From assembly GCF_018860805.1 (NCBI RefSeq), contig NZ_JAHKQR010000016.1:248001-312000 (forward strand): 64,000 nt of DNA, written 5' to 3'. The notes below the pieces were generated by a model, which saw only the letters and a program-made list of their open reading frames with translations, had not been told where the DNA came from and ran no database searches. This DNA comes from Aestuariibacter sp. A3R04 (GTDB taxonomy: Bacteria > Pseudomonadota > Gammaproteobacteria > Enterobacterales > Alteromonadaceae). The translations under genes and the position numbers were made by a program. Below are positions 23,987 through 34,139 of this stretch, one piece after another (position 1 is the first letter of the stretch; the number at the start of each line of letters is the position of its first letter).

Positions 23987-25771
23987 ATGAAAATTAAGGC
24001 AACATACATCTACATCGCATTTTTCCTAATATTTTTACCTACCTTTGCGCGATGTGAAAGTTATTACATCCCTGGTTCAACCATAGATCTTGGTTTCGAT
24101 CTAGCCAACATTGATTTTAAAAATTATGACTTAGAGATTTACTTTATCAATGAATATGGAACCATTGAAAAAACAAAGAAGATTAGATTAAGCAATTATC
24201 GCCTTGAGGAAAATGCTGAAGAAAAATTTAAATTTCGCGCAGTTACCCCAAAGGAAAACGGATCATACAGAATAGAAGCGGTGCTGTTGAAGAAGTCTTT
24301 AGAAAAAAACGAAGGCTACGATCATTACAAAACCATTAAATCATCTATAAGCAGAATAAATGTAGTTGACAATAGCTTTTCAACAAACCCCAGTTTAATT
24401 AGCGATAGCATTGACTGGTCAAGAACATATTCTAACGATAAGAACATTAAAATAAATTTTAGTTATTTACCACCCATATCGGGCTTTTCAACCTATGTAA
24501 AACACAAAACTACTTTATATGATGAAAACAATAACGTTGTAGTGAGTCAAGAGGATACAGTAAAAACACAAGGTGATTTCGATAACCTCACGATACCAGT
24601 GTCTATTGATAACATCGAACATCTCAAGAGTGGAAAATATCGCATAACGACGAAGCTGTTAGCCTCACAGAATATGATCACGCCTTATTCAATCACGCCT
24701 CCTTTACAAGAATTGAATAGTGCTGAATTTGATGTTGGCGACATCTATATTGTGCAAAATACCTACACCAACGCAGAAAGCAAGGTTTTGCATATTAGCG
24801 AATTCGGCGCATTTCCAAATGACGATATAGACGATACAATCGCAATCATTAATGCTATTTCTGAACTTAAAAAAAGGAACAATGTAGTACTGGAGTTTAG
24901 CGAAGGCGAATATAACTATAGTAAAGTTATAAGGATAGAAAACTTAAGCCACTTTGCAGTAGTAGGTAGAAATACTAAGTTAGTATCAAGCGACCACAAT
25001 AATTCAGCCATCATTTTCAACCACTGTAGTGATTTTACGATTTCCGGGTTTCACATAATTTCTGAGAAAAATGAGCTTCGGCGACAAGAATTTGAAAAAA
25101 CAGGCATTTCAATTTTAAATTCAAAAAACTTTACCGTGAAGAATAATCTTATCTATAGATCTGCAGCTGCGGGGTTAGTCATTGCCAGAGGTTCCAGCTA
25201 TTTCCAGATTCATGATAATGTCGTGTTAGAAACAAAGGCTGATGCTATACACACTACCGGGGCGTCTGCATATGGTCTTATATATAACAATATCACAGAT
25301 AATAGTGGAGATGACGGCATAGCGGTTATAAGCTATATAAACCCTAAAGGTGTTAGCCACAATATAAAGATATTCAATAATAATATCTTAGGAAACTCCC
25401 ATGGCAGAGGAATTGCGGTTGGTGGTGGTTCAGATATCTCTATAAGCAATAATAGAATTGCAGAAACGGATGTTGCTGGTATTTTAATTGCCGCAGATTA
25501 TTTCTATAGCACCTTTGGTGCAAAGAATATTTCCATAACGAATAATAGCATCACTTCAGCATGTCGGGACCCTATGAATGCACATTCAGCGCTACTCGTT
25601 TATGGGCGCTCTAGCGATAAAGCTAGACTCAAAGATTATGATAACATTGAAAGAAAAGAATTGTTTCTAGACATCGAAAATATCGCTATTAACGGAAATA
25701 TTATCGATAGCGAAAATTGTAATGGAAAATATCGACTTGGGCCGCATATAAATAAAATCCTATTACAATAA
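23987..25771 (+). CDS. Secreted right-handed parallel beta-helix protein
   Basis: The 594-residue protein has a signal peptide (AFFLIFLPTFARC) and an N-terminal beta-sandwich-like region. From about residue 265 it has a pectate-lyase-3-like start (ISEFGAFPNDDIDDTIAIINAI) followed by many Asn-rich coils such as ISNNRIAETDVAG. The fold occurs in polysaccharide lyases, epimerases and phage-type depolymerases, and its place in the locus suggests it trims or epimerises the exported polymer. No catalytic residues can be assigned by eye. Base composition is clearly AT-rich compared with the flanking catabolic genes. Confidence 0.65.
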   Translation: MKIKATYIYIAFFLIFLPTFARCESYYIPGSTIDLGFDLANIDFKNYDLEIYFINEYGTIEKTKKIRLSNYRLEENAEEKFKFRAVTPKENGSYRIEAVLLKKSLEKNEGYDHYKTIKSSISRINVVDNSFSTNPSLISDSIDWSRTYSNDKNIKINFSYLPPISGFSTYVKHKTTLYDENNNVVVSQEDTVKTQGDFDNLTIPVSIDNIEHLKSGKYRITTKLLASQNMITPYSITPPLQELNSAEFDVGDIYIVQNTYTNAESKVLHISEFGAFPNDDIDDTIAIINAISELKKRNNVVLEFSEGEYNYSKVIRIENLSHFAVVGRNTKLVSSDHNNSAIIFNHCSDFTISGFHIISEKNELRRQEFEKTGISILNSKNFTVKNNLIYRSAAAGLVIARGSSYFQIHDNVVLETKADAIHTTGASAYGLIYNNITDNSGDDGIAVISYINPKGVSHNIKIFNNNILGNSHGRGIAVGGGSDISISNNRIAETDVAGILIAADYFYSTFGAKNISITNNSITSACRDPMNAHSALLVYGRSSDKARLKDYDNIERKELFLDIENIAINGNIIDSENCNGKYRLGPHINKILLQ

Positions 25772-26207
25772 CTTTCGTAAAGGTAGTAGCACAAAATATA
25801 TTAAAGTTCGTTGATTCAGCATAAAGATTTAACCGAGACAAATCCAGAAATCAATTGCTAGGTTTTCATTCATGTTACTATAAGTGATGTGTTCATTTGG
25901 CATATTAATTGATATTTTTCTGCCCAGCCCACGCTTTATTTAATGCCAGCGCGCAATTTATTGAGCTTGGTATCACTTATATTCACTCGTGTTAGACGTG
26001 ATGTTGTACGATGATATTACTTGTCTATTAAACTGTTTTTCTAGCTGGTAAACATAGAAATAACTGCATCTTTTCCTAGCTTCTAGTTCATGCCAAATCA
26101 AACTTTTAAGAGATTCCACCAACACACTTTAATATATTGACCTATTGAATGTGTTAAATTTTATCGCTTTATTTTCAACATTTTCCTCTCTGCAACGTTT
26201 TTCAATA
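25772..26207. other. Gene-free AT-rich junction between convergent halves of the EPS locus
   Basis: This 436-base stretch separates the plus-strand genes ending at 25771 from the minus-strand operon ending at 26208. It is AT-rich, with no frame of protein-like character, no clear hairpin with a T run and no recognisable repeat or insertion-sequence end. Confidence 0.5.
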
Positions 26208-26888
26208 CTACTCTCCAAAACGATAGCCAAACGTATCAATGTCTTTTGAATACATTTTTTGAACTATTTTGCGGGTAACATCATCGTAATATTCTGAATA
26301 ATGTTTCCGTTTCTTACTTTCTTTACTCATAAAAATACTTATCTTTTGAAGTAACGACTGATTTTTAGAGGAGTTTACATGTGGTAACTTAGTATCACCG
26401 AACCCTAACTGACTACACACATAGTCAAAATCTGTCTGTAAATTTTCAAATCTACCTACAAAGTCCACAAGCAAGTTACCAGCTTCGTCATGCAAAAAGT
26501 CGTATTGAGGCATCAAGTGACGATAGGAATCAGAGTAATCGCTTTTTTCCGGCATTCCTCGTGTGACAAAGTTACGGAAAGACATTCTTTTATGATAATT
26601 TCTATAATTATATTCAGAAACAATCCGAGCCCATGGATTTCTAACAAATGAAAATTTAAAAAACTGGTTCCATGTTTCGTCTGATATATAACCACATTCT
26701 ACATACTCTTTTGCTGTGAGATGAGCTAACCTCTCGGGACCTTTGTTAGGATCAGGATTGTACTTCAACAGTAAAGGTGCCCTTTCCGCCCATGATAAGT
26801 TGTGATGGTCTAGAAAAAAGTGTTCGACACTTTGACCAGCAGCTTTTGGTATGTGTACAAATATACATTTGTACTTCTCAGATATCAT
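26208..26888 (-). CDS. Sulfotransferase family 2-like protein
   Basis: The 226-residue protein has the PAPS 5'-phosphosulfate loop HIPKAAGQS (12-20) and the 3'-phosphate motif FSFVRNPWARIVSEY (about 79-93), the two hallmarks of carbohydrate sulfotransferases related to the chondroitin and heparan 2-O enzymes. Length is normal for bacterial members. It would transfer sulfate from PAPS to a sugar of the polymer or its lipid-linked unit. It is the last gene of the minus-strand operon, with 117 bases between it and the preceding sulfotransferase gene. Confidence 0.82.
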   Translation of the reverse strand: MISEKYKCIFVHIPKAAGQSVEHFFLDHHNLSWAERAPLLLKYNPDPNKGPERLAHLTAKEYVECGYISDETWNQFFKFSFVRNPWARIVSEYNYRNYHKRMSFRNFVTRGMPEKSDYSDSYRHLMPQYDFLHDEAGNLLVDFVGRFENLQTDFDYVCSQLGFGDTKLPHVNSSKNQSLLQKISIFMSKESKKRKHYSEYYDDVTRKIVQKMYSKDIDTFGYRFGE

Positions 26889-27005
26889 CGTTGATTTATC
26901 CCTGTTTTTGGTGATCGGATTTTAGTTGCATTTTATAGGATTAAAATATCCTGTTAGCATTTATCCGCAATTTCCTCTAAGTTAACCTATTGATTTAATA
27001 CATCA

Positions 27006-28004
27006 CTAACTAATTAACTTAGAAAAATTCATGCCTTTAAGGCCTGCTTCGACAAATTCCATTTCATGATTATAATAATCTATTCCAAGATTTTTCATAA
27101 TAGAAGTTATTTCTACGCGTTCGACTTCAGATAATCGTTGGGTACCTTTGGGAGACTTTTTACTCTGCAATGACGTAGTTCGACTTCGTTCTTCAATATC
27201 TGCAAGAGATAGATTGTGTTTAATTTGTAACCCTAGCGATTCAATCAACTGTTCAAATTTTCCAGGTTGCTTTATTAATGACTCATATACAACATACGTA
27301 TAATTATCTCTCGCTGTCTCGGAATGTAGTGCGTTTAGTAAATCCAGACAAGCTGTTACTGCTAACCGTCCAGCACTGCTTAACTCCATTGCTAACACAT
27401 TTTTCAATGTAGGGAACCGTTTTAGATCCATTTCAGTATAAATAGGATGTGTTTTTTCTATTACTTCCTTTGTCCACTCAGGGTGCGGCGTTATTTCACC
27501 GTTTCTCTTATAAGGGTGATGTAATTGTGATGCAACTATGGCTGCTGGATGCCTCAGAATAACGCAACCATTATTTTCTGAATTTTCAGCTATCCAAGAT
27601 AGCGCTCTTTGTGCAAATACGAACTTAATAATTGTATTATTTGCAGTAAAGATTCTGGCCATATTATCTAATGTAGACAATTTGGCTATTTTGGCGGAAG
27701 AAGCAACTATGGGCGAACCACCAGAAAGAACACGTTTAAGCTCTCTGGAATAAGCTTCGTCTTCTGCCAACAGTTCTGCGTCAGGCCTTAATGCATATTG
27801 TTCACCGGCAAAGCGACTATGGCCTTGCTGATATAAATACCAATTCAATGGCTCCCAGTGTATTCTGGATGCCGTTGCTCTCTCTAGCACCTCCATAATC
27901 CATGTAGTTCCAGAACGAGGAGAACCGGATACAAAGACTGGCAATGACCCTGTGTTAATATTCCATATTGTTTTGATTAGAAAATTCTTCATCTTTTTAT
28001 CCAT
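27006..28004 (-). CDS. Sulfotransferase (Sulfotransfer_1/3-like)
   Basis: The 332-residue protein carries the PAPS-binding loop GSPRSGTTW (27-35) followed by MEVLERAT, and a later region with VILRHPAAIVASQL matching the 3'-phosphate-binding motif. It is of a different subfamily from the gene at 26208, so two distinct sulfation steps are likely. Its start overlaps the flippase stop by 16 bases on the minus strand, indicating one transcript. Confidence 0.8.
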   Translation of the reverse strand: MDKKMKNFLIKTIWNINTGSLPVFVSGSPRSGTTWIMEVLERATASRIHWEPLNWYLYQQGHSRFAGEQYALRPDAELLAEDEAYSRELKRVLSGGSPIVASSAKIAKLSTLDNMARIFTANNTIIKFVFAQRALSWIAENSENNGCVILRHPAAIVASQLHHPYKRNGEITPHPEWTKEVIEKTHPIYTEMDLKRFPTLKNVLAMELSSAGRLAVTACLDLLNALHSETARDNYTYVVYESLIKQPGKFEQLIESLGLQIKHNLSLADIEERSRTTSLQSKKSPKGTQRLSEVERVEITSIMKNLGIDYYNHEMEFVEAGLKGMNFSKLIS

Positions 28005-29323
28005 TTAACACATGAGAGTGCTGACGGCTCTATGCCTAACTTACTAATAACATTTTTCCGACTCAACAGTGCAAGTACTAACATTCCAGTACAGTTGGCA
28101 ATAGCACAACCTATCACACCATAAAAAGGAATTAGCAACAAATCTAAAACTAACTGAGTAATCAACGACGTAAAAAGAATTTTCGAAGACAAGCTCTCAC
28201 TATCTGTCATTGCCAGGATTGAACTAGATGGGCCAAATATGAGTGTTATAAACACCCCTAGTACATATATCCGCATTGCCCACGCCCCCTCAACGAAATC
28301 TGCACCAAATACCATCATGGCCTCTTCTGCGAATATCCATAAGCCAAGGGTTATAGGTAAGCCGGTAACGACATAAATCTTTGTCATGAAGCTTGCCAAG
28401 CGCTGTAACTCTATAGTGTCATTCTTTCCGTAGGATTCAGCTAGCAAAGGTTTATATTGTAAGAGGATGATGGTTCGCATTAACGCGGCCATTTCTGCAA
28501 TGCGTGCTGCTATTCTTACAATTCCAACTTCTTCGGGCGTTGCCAACACTCCCATTAGCAAAACATCGATGTGCTGCCCAAGAACAAAACCGAGTGAGAT
28601 TAATGAAAAATGGACGCCGGACACTAAGATTTTCTTTTCGCCAGGGCTAGTGTTGTGCAACTCATTATTTATATCATCACCAGAACATCGCACAGAGCTG
28701 GTTCTCATTTTTCTCAAGGAACCTACTATAAATAGAAATGAGGCCAATAAACTTATTGTGACTGCAATGCCATAAACCCAAGAAATGCTGATAGCGTTAG
28801 GTTCGATACCAAAATACCAAACATATGCAGAACCCAGGATCATTAGTAATGGATAAATAATTTGACTACCAGTAATAGAACGAACTACTTGCTTAGTACC
28901 TTGGCAAATTGCTTCCATATACTTGCGACATATAACAAAAGGCAAAATGATAAAAGCAGTTAGTACTGTAAACCTATATTCACCTGCTATAGAAGTAGTG
29001 CCAATAGAAACGACACCAATTACCGAGACAGTTAGTGTAACGGGAATAACAAGCCGCCTTACTAAACTCCAGGTATCTCGCCACCTTTTTGACCTAGCCA
29101 CATAATCTTTTCCGATCCTCGCAATATCTCGCATCAAGACGGTATCGAGCCCAACAGATAGTATCAATACCGCTAGTGCCGATATGGATAACGCAAAAGA
29201 CAACAAGCCAAAAACTTCACTACCAAATACCCTGGTAATCACTATTGTTTGTAAAAATGTCAGACCAATTGCCAACATTCTTACACTCATGAGCTTGCCG
29301 AGTTTTGCGATGATGCCGCCCAT
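27989..29323 (-). CDS. wzx: Polysaccharide flippase (Wzx-like)
   Basis: The 444-residue membrane protein has about 12 to 14 predicted helices and the N-terminal pattern of the polysaccharide transporter family (RMLAIGLTFLQTIVITRVFGSEVFGLLSF). It would move undecaprenyl-linked repeat units across the inner membrane to the polymerase encoded upstream in the same operon. The start at 29323 overlaps the preceding gene's stop (TAATG arrangement). Confidence 0.85.
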   Translation of the reverse strand: MGGIIAKLGKLMSVRMLAIGLTFLQTIVITRVFGSEVFGLLSFALSISALAVLILSVGLDTVLMRDIARIGKDYVARSKRWRDTWSLVRRLVIPVTLTVSVIGVVSIGTTSIAGEYRFTVLTAFIILPFVICRKYMEAICQGTKQVVRSITGSQIIYPLLMILGSAYVWYFGIEPNAISISWVYGIAVTISLLASFLFIVGSLRKMRTSSVRCSGDDINNELHNTSPGEKKILVSGVHFSLISLGFVLGQHIDVLLMGVLATPEEVGIVRIAARIAEMAALMRTIILLQYKPLLAESYGKNDTIELQRLASFMTKIYVVTGLPITLGLWIFAEEAMMVFGADFVEGAWAMRIYVLGVFITLIFGPSSSILAMTDSESLSSKILFTSLITQLVLDLLLIPFYGVIGCAIANCTGMLVLALLSRKNVISKLGIEPSALSCVKWIKR

Positions 29324-30405
29324 TATTTTTCACGCTCAGCTATTAATTGTTGATAAAAATCGGTCGATTGTTCCGCTATTGTAGACCATTCAAATTTAGA
29401 AAGGTCTGGTTTGCGCTTTGCGGTATTAAGTGCCTTCGCCCTATTAAGCCCATTGAGCAGCGTGGATTTATCGAGTTCACCATCAATAAGGTAAACCCAA
29501 TCTTCGCCCACTAAACTTTGTAGCTCCCTGAACAGAGCTGTATTGCTAGCTAGTATTGGTCTTCCAACCGACAAGGCAAATATTGCGGCACCAGAATTTA
29601 AGACGTCCGAATACGGAAATACGACGAGATCACAATCAGTTATTGCCTGTACTAACTCATGATCGTCCAGGAATCTATTTTGGAATTCAACTTCTTCTTT
29701 ACGTTCCTTAGGGAGTTTAGATAGAATTTCTGTTAAGCGGGTATCCGGGCTGTTGCTACTTAGCTCGCCTTTAATACTTAAACGTGAATTTCCCGGCGGT
29801 AATTCCAGAAAAGCTTCTAATAACTTATAAACATTCTTATATTTTGTGATTGAACCAAAAAACAGTATCTCCGGAAGATATTCGGCGCTGCTGTTCGCTC
29901 TTGGTTTTATAAACTCCAGATTTTCAAATATTGGTTTGTAGTGGCCGTGGGGTATTACTACATTTGGAATATTTTTCCAATTTTTAAAAGAAGCTTCTGC
30001 AACGCATTTAGAAGCTTCCGTCATATAGATTATTCCGTCAACCTTTTTACCAAACCATGGCCAAAAGTACCGGTCTAACTTATTTCCGTGACGTTGCCCC
30101 ACTCGCTTCAGGTTGTGAGCGGTCCAAATTATCGGCATTTTCCTGATCTTGGCTATAAGAAAAACGCCGCGTAAAAAGAATAGTTTCAGCCAAAACTTCC
30201 AACCAATAGCAGAATCTAAAAATACATCTGGCCAATGAACATGAAGTACCACCTTACCCGACGTTGACAGCATTTTTACGGGCGTAAATTCCTCAACTTC
30301 CATATTGGGCAACGCTTCAACGGCACCATACAATAGTGATTGATACGGATTTCGCTTTCTATTTTTGCATTTTGGCCACGCTATTATTTTGAGACTCAAA
30401 ATCAA
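29323..30405 (-). CDS. GT-B glycosyltransferase
   Basis: The 360-residue protein has a GT-B layout: an N-terminal acceptor domain with VVLHVHWPDVFLDS and IIWTAHNLKRVGQRHG, and a C-terminal nucleotide-sugar domain with VVFPYSDVLNSGAAIFALSVGRPILAS, where the terminal Glu of the usual GT4 ExxxxxxxE motif is not apparent. The HVHWPD segment is typical of GT4-like enzymes acting on lipid-linked sugars. Donor and linkage cannot be read from sequence. There are 91 bases between it and the polymerase gene before it. Confidence 0.75.
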   Translation of the reverse strand: MILSLKIIAWPKCKNRKRNPYQSLLYGAVEALPNMEVEEFTPVKMLSTSGKVVLHVHWPDVFLDSAIGWKFWLKLFFLRGVFLIAKIRKMPIIWTAHNLKRVGQRHGNKLDRYFWPWFGKKVDGIIYMTEASKCVAEASFKNWKNIPNVVIPHGHYKPIFENLEFIKPRANSSAEYLPEILFFGSITKYKNVYKLLEAFLELPPGNSRLSIKGELSSNSPDTRLTEILSKLPKERKEEVEFQNRFLDDHELVQAITDCDLVVFPYSDVLNSGAAIFALSVGRPILASNTALFRELQSLVGEDWVYLIDGELDKSTLLNGLNRAKALNTAKRKPDLSKFEWSTIAEQSTDFYQQLIAEREK

Positions 30406-30496
30406 ACCCTTATTCTTCTACTAGCAAATAGTTAAATTATGCTTGATAAAATTTACTACCATGTATGAGGCATAGCACCAGGCTATTATTGAAATT

Positions 30497-31891
30497 TTAT
30501 TTTATTCTAAATTTCACTCTTCTATTTTTGAAAAAAAGAATTATAAAGAAGATCAAAAAAGCCGTAGCAAATTGGGCCGCTACAGCATTGAGCGCGCCTC
30601 GTAGGACGATTACTATAAATGCCATCGAAATTGCATTTAGTACAAAAGCGTGTGGTACAGGTATACTGTTTTTATATGGTTTAGCGTTATATTCAATATT
30701 AATTACGTACGCGGCTAATAGCCAAAATACCAGGATTGGCCCTATTAAGCCAAATGCCATCAGAGCTTCTGCGGGCAACGGGCTTGAAACGTTTAAATAT
30801 TCATAACCTAACCTCTCAGCCACGAAAATGCCGGTGCTAAGCGGTTTGTCAGGCCAAATTGCTCGCGGTATAAAAAACAGAGCGACACCTAAAAAATTCT
30901 TTCCGTATAATAGAGGCCCACGATCATCTGAGTAATAATGCACAGTTTCTGTAACTTGCATAAATGCATCAAAATCTACCCGTAACATATAATCAGCGAA
31001 TGTTCCTGAACTTACTCGTTGTTGAAAGGCGGATGTATCCAGCTCACCTTCACCTAGTGATTTTATTGCAGGAAAAACGATAAACAGTATAAAAACTGAA
31101 GCTATGGCAACTAAACTCTTAATTTTTGGGTTGAAGTAATTAATAACAATTGTACTAATAGCAATAAAAATACCAAATAGAAAAAACCTTGGGAGTGCCG
31201 GCAGGTAGTTAATTACCAGAAACAGCGGAAGAAAAGCGAGAAGCACATAAATGTTTGCTCTTTTTATACGCACAATAGGTGTGTATTTTATGAGGAATAG
31301 AAGCATTACCATGCCGAGTAAACTCAGCGAACGGGACATATATAAAAATTGCTCTGTAAGCCCGCCCATTTCTGTTTTAGAAAATTCAAAACGAGCAACA
31401 AAAAGGTTTGACGGCCCTGCCAACCCAGCCAAAAATATAGCCAATATTATTACTGCCCATGCCCACCGGGTATAGAACAAAGCGGATTGTGGTGAAAGTA
31501 ATTGCTGAGTAGTGCTTTGGATGTCACTTTTTTTGCGAGCACCAGTAACTATTAGGCCTACATGAAACGTTAAATGCGACAACGCTAAGATGCCAAATGC
31601 ACCACAAATATGCACTGGCTGTAACATTGCAAACCAAGGGAATACATTTTGACTTACCTGTATGACTGCAGGCAGTGCTATAAAAAACAGAAGAAAAAAC
31701 TCAATTAGGTAGGATATTCCGCCCCTGCGATTGTCCAATATAACGGCTATAAATCCAATTATGTGTGCTAGTAAATACAGCTTGGACAGATTAAGGGCCG
31801 CATCCCAAGAGTCAGATATTGTAGACATCGCAACAATTACACACTGTATTAAAATTGCAATGCCTTGTAAAAAAGTTGCATGTGTATTCAT
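30497..31891 (-). CDS. wzy: Polysaccharide polymerase-like membrane protein (Wzy)
   Basis: The 464-residue protein has about 11 hydrophobic helices with a large extracytoplasmic loop containing FFIPRAIWPDKPLSTG, a feature shared with oligosaccharide repeat-unit polymerases (PF14296/Wzy type). It is the only polymerase candidate in the locus and stands beside the flippase and glycosyltransferases. It overlaps the preceding glycosyltransferase gene by 4 bases (ATGA). Confidence 0.75.
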   Translation of the reverse strand: MNTHATFLQGIAILIQCVIVAMSTISDSWDAALNLSKLYLLAHIIGFIAVILDNRRGGISYLIEFFLLFFIALPAVIQVSQNVFPWFAMLQPVHICGAFGILALSHLTFHVGLIVTGARKKSDIQSTTQQLLSPQSALFYTRWAWAVIILAIFLAGLAGPSNLFVARFEFSKTEMGGLTEQFLYMSRSLSLLGMVMLLFLIKYTPIVRIKRANIYVLLAFLPLFLVINYLPALPRFFLFGIFIAISTIVINYFNPKIKSLVAIASVFILFIVFPAIKSLGEGELDTSAFQQRVSSGTFADYMLRVDFDAFMQVTETVHYYSDDRGPLLYGKNFLGVALFFIPRAIWPDKPLSTGIFVAERLGYEYLNVSSPLPAEALMAFGLIGPILVFWLLAAYVINIEYNAKPYKNSIPVPHAFVLNAISMAFIVIVLRGALNAVAAQFATAFLIFFIILFFKNRRVKFRIK

Positions 31892-32979
31892 AACTCTTGT
31901 ATGGCCTTAAACCAGTTTAATTTGATTGATTCCGTAGAATAGCTTTCCGCTACGTTTTGAGCAGCTTTCAGGGTATCTAACGCCCCTTCCTCAGTCAGTA
32001 GGGTATTGATTAAGGCTTTAACCGACACTTCATCATTTTGAGCTACCAGTCCATTGGTATCGCGCTGTTCCAATATGCCTCTTGGCCCAATATGGTCAGA
32101 CGCGATGACTGCACACCCAGCTGCTATGGCTTCCACAATAACAATACCGAACAACTCCTCCCAGGTTGGTGTTTTTTGAGAAAGCAGCATAAGCACATCA
32201 TGTTCAGACATGACTTTGGCTAATTTAGCTCTGTCATAAATAGGCCCCAGGTATGTCACATTATTTGGGCTACTCTCCACTAACTTCACCAAAGGGCCAT
32301 TTCCTACTACCGTCAGTGAAATCTTGTCGCAGTTCAGCTCATTCAAAATGTTTACCAGTACTTTAATACCCTTCTTTTCAGAAATTTCACCCACATACAG
32401 TAACTTTAGTTGCTGGGAATTATTTTCTTTTTTAGCGGCCCCAGCTTCAAAAAACTCATTTGGCACCGCATGGGGTATTACCTGAGCTTTCACACCTGTT
32501 TCATTTAGCACAGTTTCAGCAACTACTGGTGTAACAGCGATCACCTTAACATTGGGGTGCTTAACAAAGTCATGCCATACTTTTTGCAGTTTTTTCTTTA
32601 AAAAGAAGGGTTTTGGTTGTCTTGGCGTATTATTAATGCGCCAGTCATGCCAAGACGTTTGGTATAGAATTTTGTTTCGTTTAGCCAGAACTCGATAAAG
32701 CAGAATACGCCAATCCCAAGGTGCAAACCCGATAATAATGGTTTCACCTTTGATAAAGGGAAGCTTAAACCGAAGAAGAAAGTCACCCAGTGCATTTTTG
32801 CTTCGTTGTACCAGGCCTGTTTTGTCTCTCAGCCATGACCTAACCCACTCTTTAAACACACTGTAACGGTGCTCCCCAACTAGTTCTATGCTTCCGTCTT
32901 TGGCAAGCTCGTAAATGGCAGGAAAGTACTTTCTTGGGTTAGTTTCATGAATGATTCTTAGCTTTATTGGCGTAGTCAT
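31888..32979 (-). CDS. Glycosyltransferase family 4-like
   Basis: The 363-residue GT-B enzyme has KLLYVGEISEKKGIKVLV, where the second domain begins, and EELFGIVIVEAIAAGCAVIAS, the GT4 donor-site motif with the E-x7-E pattern. The N-terminal part has IIGFAPWDWRILLYR and YQTSWHDW. It is soluble and acts at the cytoplasmic face on the growing lipid-linked unit. Four-base overlaps on both sides show tight coupling. Confidence 0.8.
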   Translation of the reverse strand: MTTPIKLRIIHETNPRKYFPAIYELAKDGSIELVGEHRYSVFKEWVRSWLRDKTGLVQRSKNALGDFLLRFKLPFIKGETIIIGFAPWDWRILLYRVLAKRNKILYQTSWHDWRINNTPRQPKPFFLKKKLQKVWHDFVKHPNVKVIAVTPVVAETVLNETGVKAQVIPHAVPNEFFEAGAAKKENNSQQLKLLYVGEISEKKGIKVLVNILNELNCDKISLTVVGNGPLVKLVESSPNNVTYLGPIYDRAKLAKVMSEHDVLMLLSQKTPTWEELFGIVIVEAIAAGCAVIASDHIGPRGILEQRDTNGLVAQNDEVSVKALINTLLTEEGALDTLKAAQNVAESYSTESIKLNWFKAIQEL

Positions 32980-34109
32980 TTTTCATACCCACTTAACGCC
33001 AATAACCGCTCTGTTTGTAGTCGCCAGGAATATTCAGCGGCTTTATTGCGGCCAGCAGTTGATAATTGCTGCCATAATTCATTGGAAGACATTAACTTTT
33101 CTACAGCGTCAAAAATGCTCTCTTCACTATGTGGGTCGCAATATAATGCCGCCGTATCACAGCGTTCCATTAAACTTGGAATTTCCGACGAGATAACCGG
33201 GCACCCGAATGTCATTGCCTCAACCGGAGGCATTGGACTTGCTTCGTAAAACGAAGGGAACAGTAAGAACCTTGCCTGCCTGAACGCATCATAAATTTTC
33301 TGTGGGTCGTTCACCTGCCCGCGCATTTCCAGTCTGGCCTCTACAGTCTTGGGTATTTCTATCTCAAAGGAGTCAAATACCCCTGAACTCGCGCCAATCA
33401 CCACAAAACGCATATCAGGGTACTTTTCCAGGAATTTTATTGCGGCTTTAAGTACACCTTCGGCATTTTTGCGTTTGCTTAGCGAACCAACATAAATACC
33501 ATACTGCCTTTCATCCAACCCAGGCACTGATTCACCCAGTACTTTTAATGCATTGTCGTCCGGTATTCCGCCATTTTGGGCTGCGTGGAAGTTAGCTTTT
33601 TCCAAACTGGGGTAGTGGGTTGTCATAGCTCTCTTTTCGGCATTAGACACTGTTACTACCACATCGCTTTTACTTATTTCCAATGGCACAAGCAGTGAAT
33701 AGAAAGCGCGGAATTTCCAGCTATAGGCGGAAGGAAAATACTTGTAGGAGAGGTCATGTATCATCGTCAGAAGCTTCGTTCTGGATGACAGCAAACTAAT
33801 AACTGGGGCGGTATTCCCAAGGCACCACAGCACTTTGTTTTTGCAGTGTTTGGGAAGTTCAATTTGCTCCCACAGATGGCCGGTTAATTTTCCCACACGC
33901 TTTAGTTGTATTTTCTGTAACTCCGGGGGAGATATAATTTCCCCCTTAGCTGGCAACAAAACCTCTGGAGTGGCAATCAGCCCTTTTTGAGCCAGTTTAT
34001 CCAACGCAACCAGAATTTCACGTTCAACACGTTGTACCCCAGTTATATTCTGAAGCAAAAACCGACCATTCAAAACTAAACTATGATTACCCAATTTCCA
34101 ACACTCCAC
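32976..34109 (-). CDS. Glycosyltransferase family 4-like (mannosyltransferase type)
   Basis: The 377-residue protein starts with a pattern common in GT4 mannosyl- or rhamnosyltransferases, NGRFLLQNITGVQRVEREI. It continues with IHDLSYKYFPSAYS, YGIYVGSLSKRKNAEGVL and FPSFYEASPMPPVEAMTFGCPVIS, which contains the E-x7-E donor motif. The donor is not certain. It overlaps the next gene by 4 bases. Confidence 0.82.
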   Translation of the reverse strand: MECWKLGNHSLVLNGRFLLQNITGVQRVEREILVALDKLAQKGLIATPEVLLPAKGEIISPPELQKIQLKRVGKLTGHLWEQIELPKHCKNKVLWCLGNTAPVISLLSSRTKLLTMIHDLSYKYFPSAYSWKFRAFYSLLVPLEISKSDVVVTVSNAEKRAMTTHYPSLEKANFHAAQNGGIPDDNALKVLGESVPGLDERQYGIYVGSLSKRKNAEGVLKAAIKFLEKYPDMRFVVIGASSGVFDSFEIEIPKTVEARLEMRGQVNDPQKIYDAFRQARFLLFPSFYEASPMPPVEAMTFGCPVISSEIPSLMERCDTAALYCDPHSEESIFDAVEKLMSSNELWQQLSTAGRNKAAEYSWRLQTERLLALSGYEK

Positions 34110-34139
34110 TCATATCTTTCCATGTACTCAGTTTTTTGG

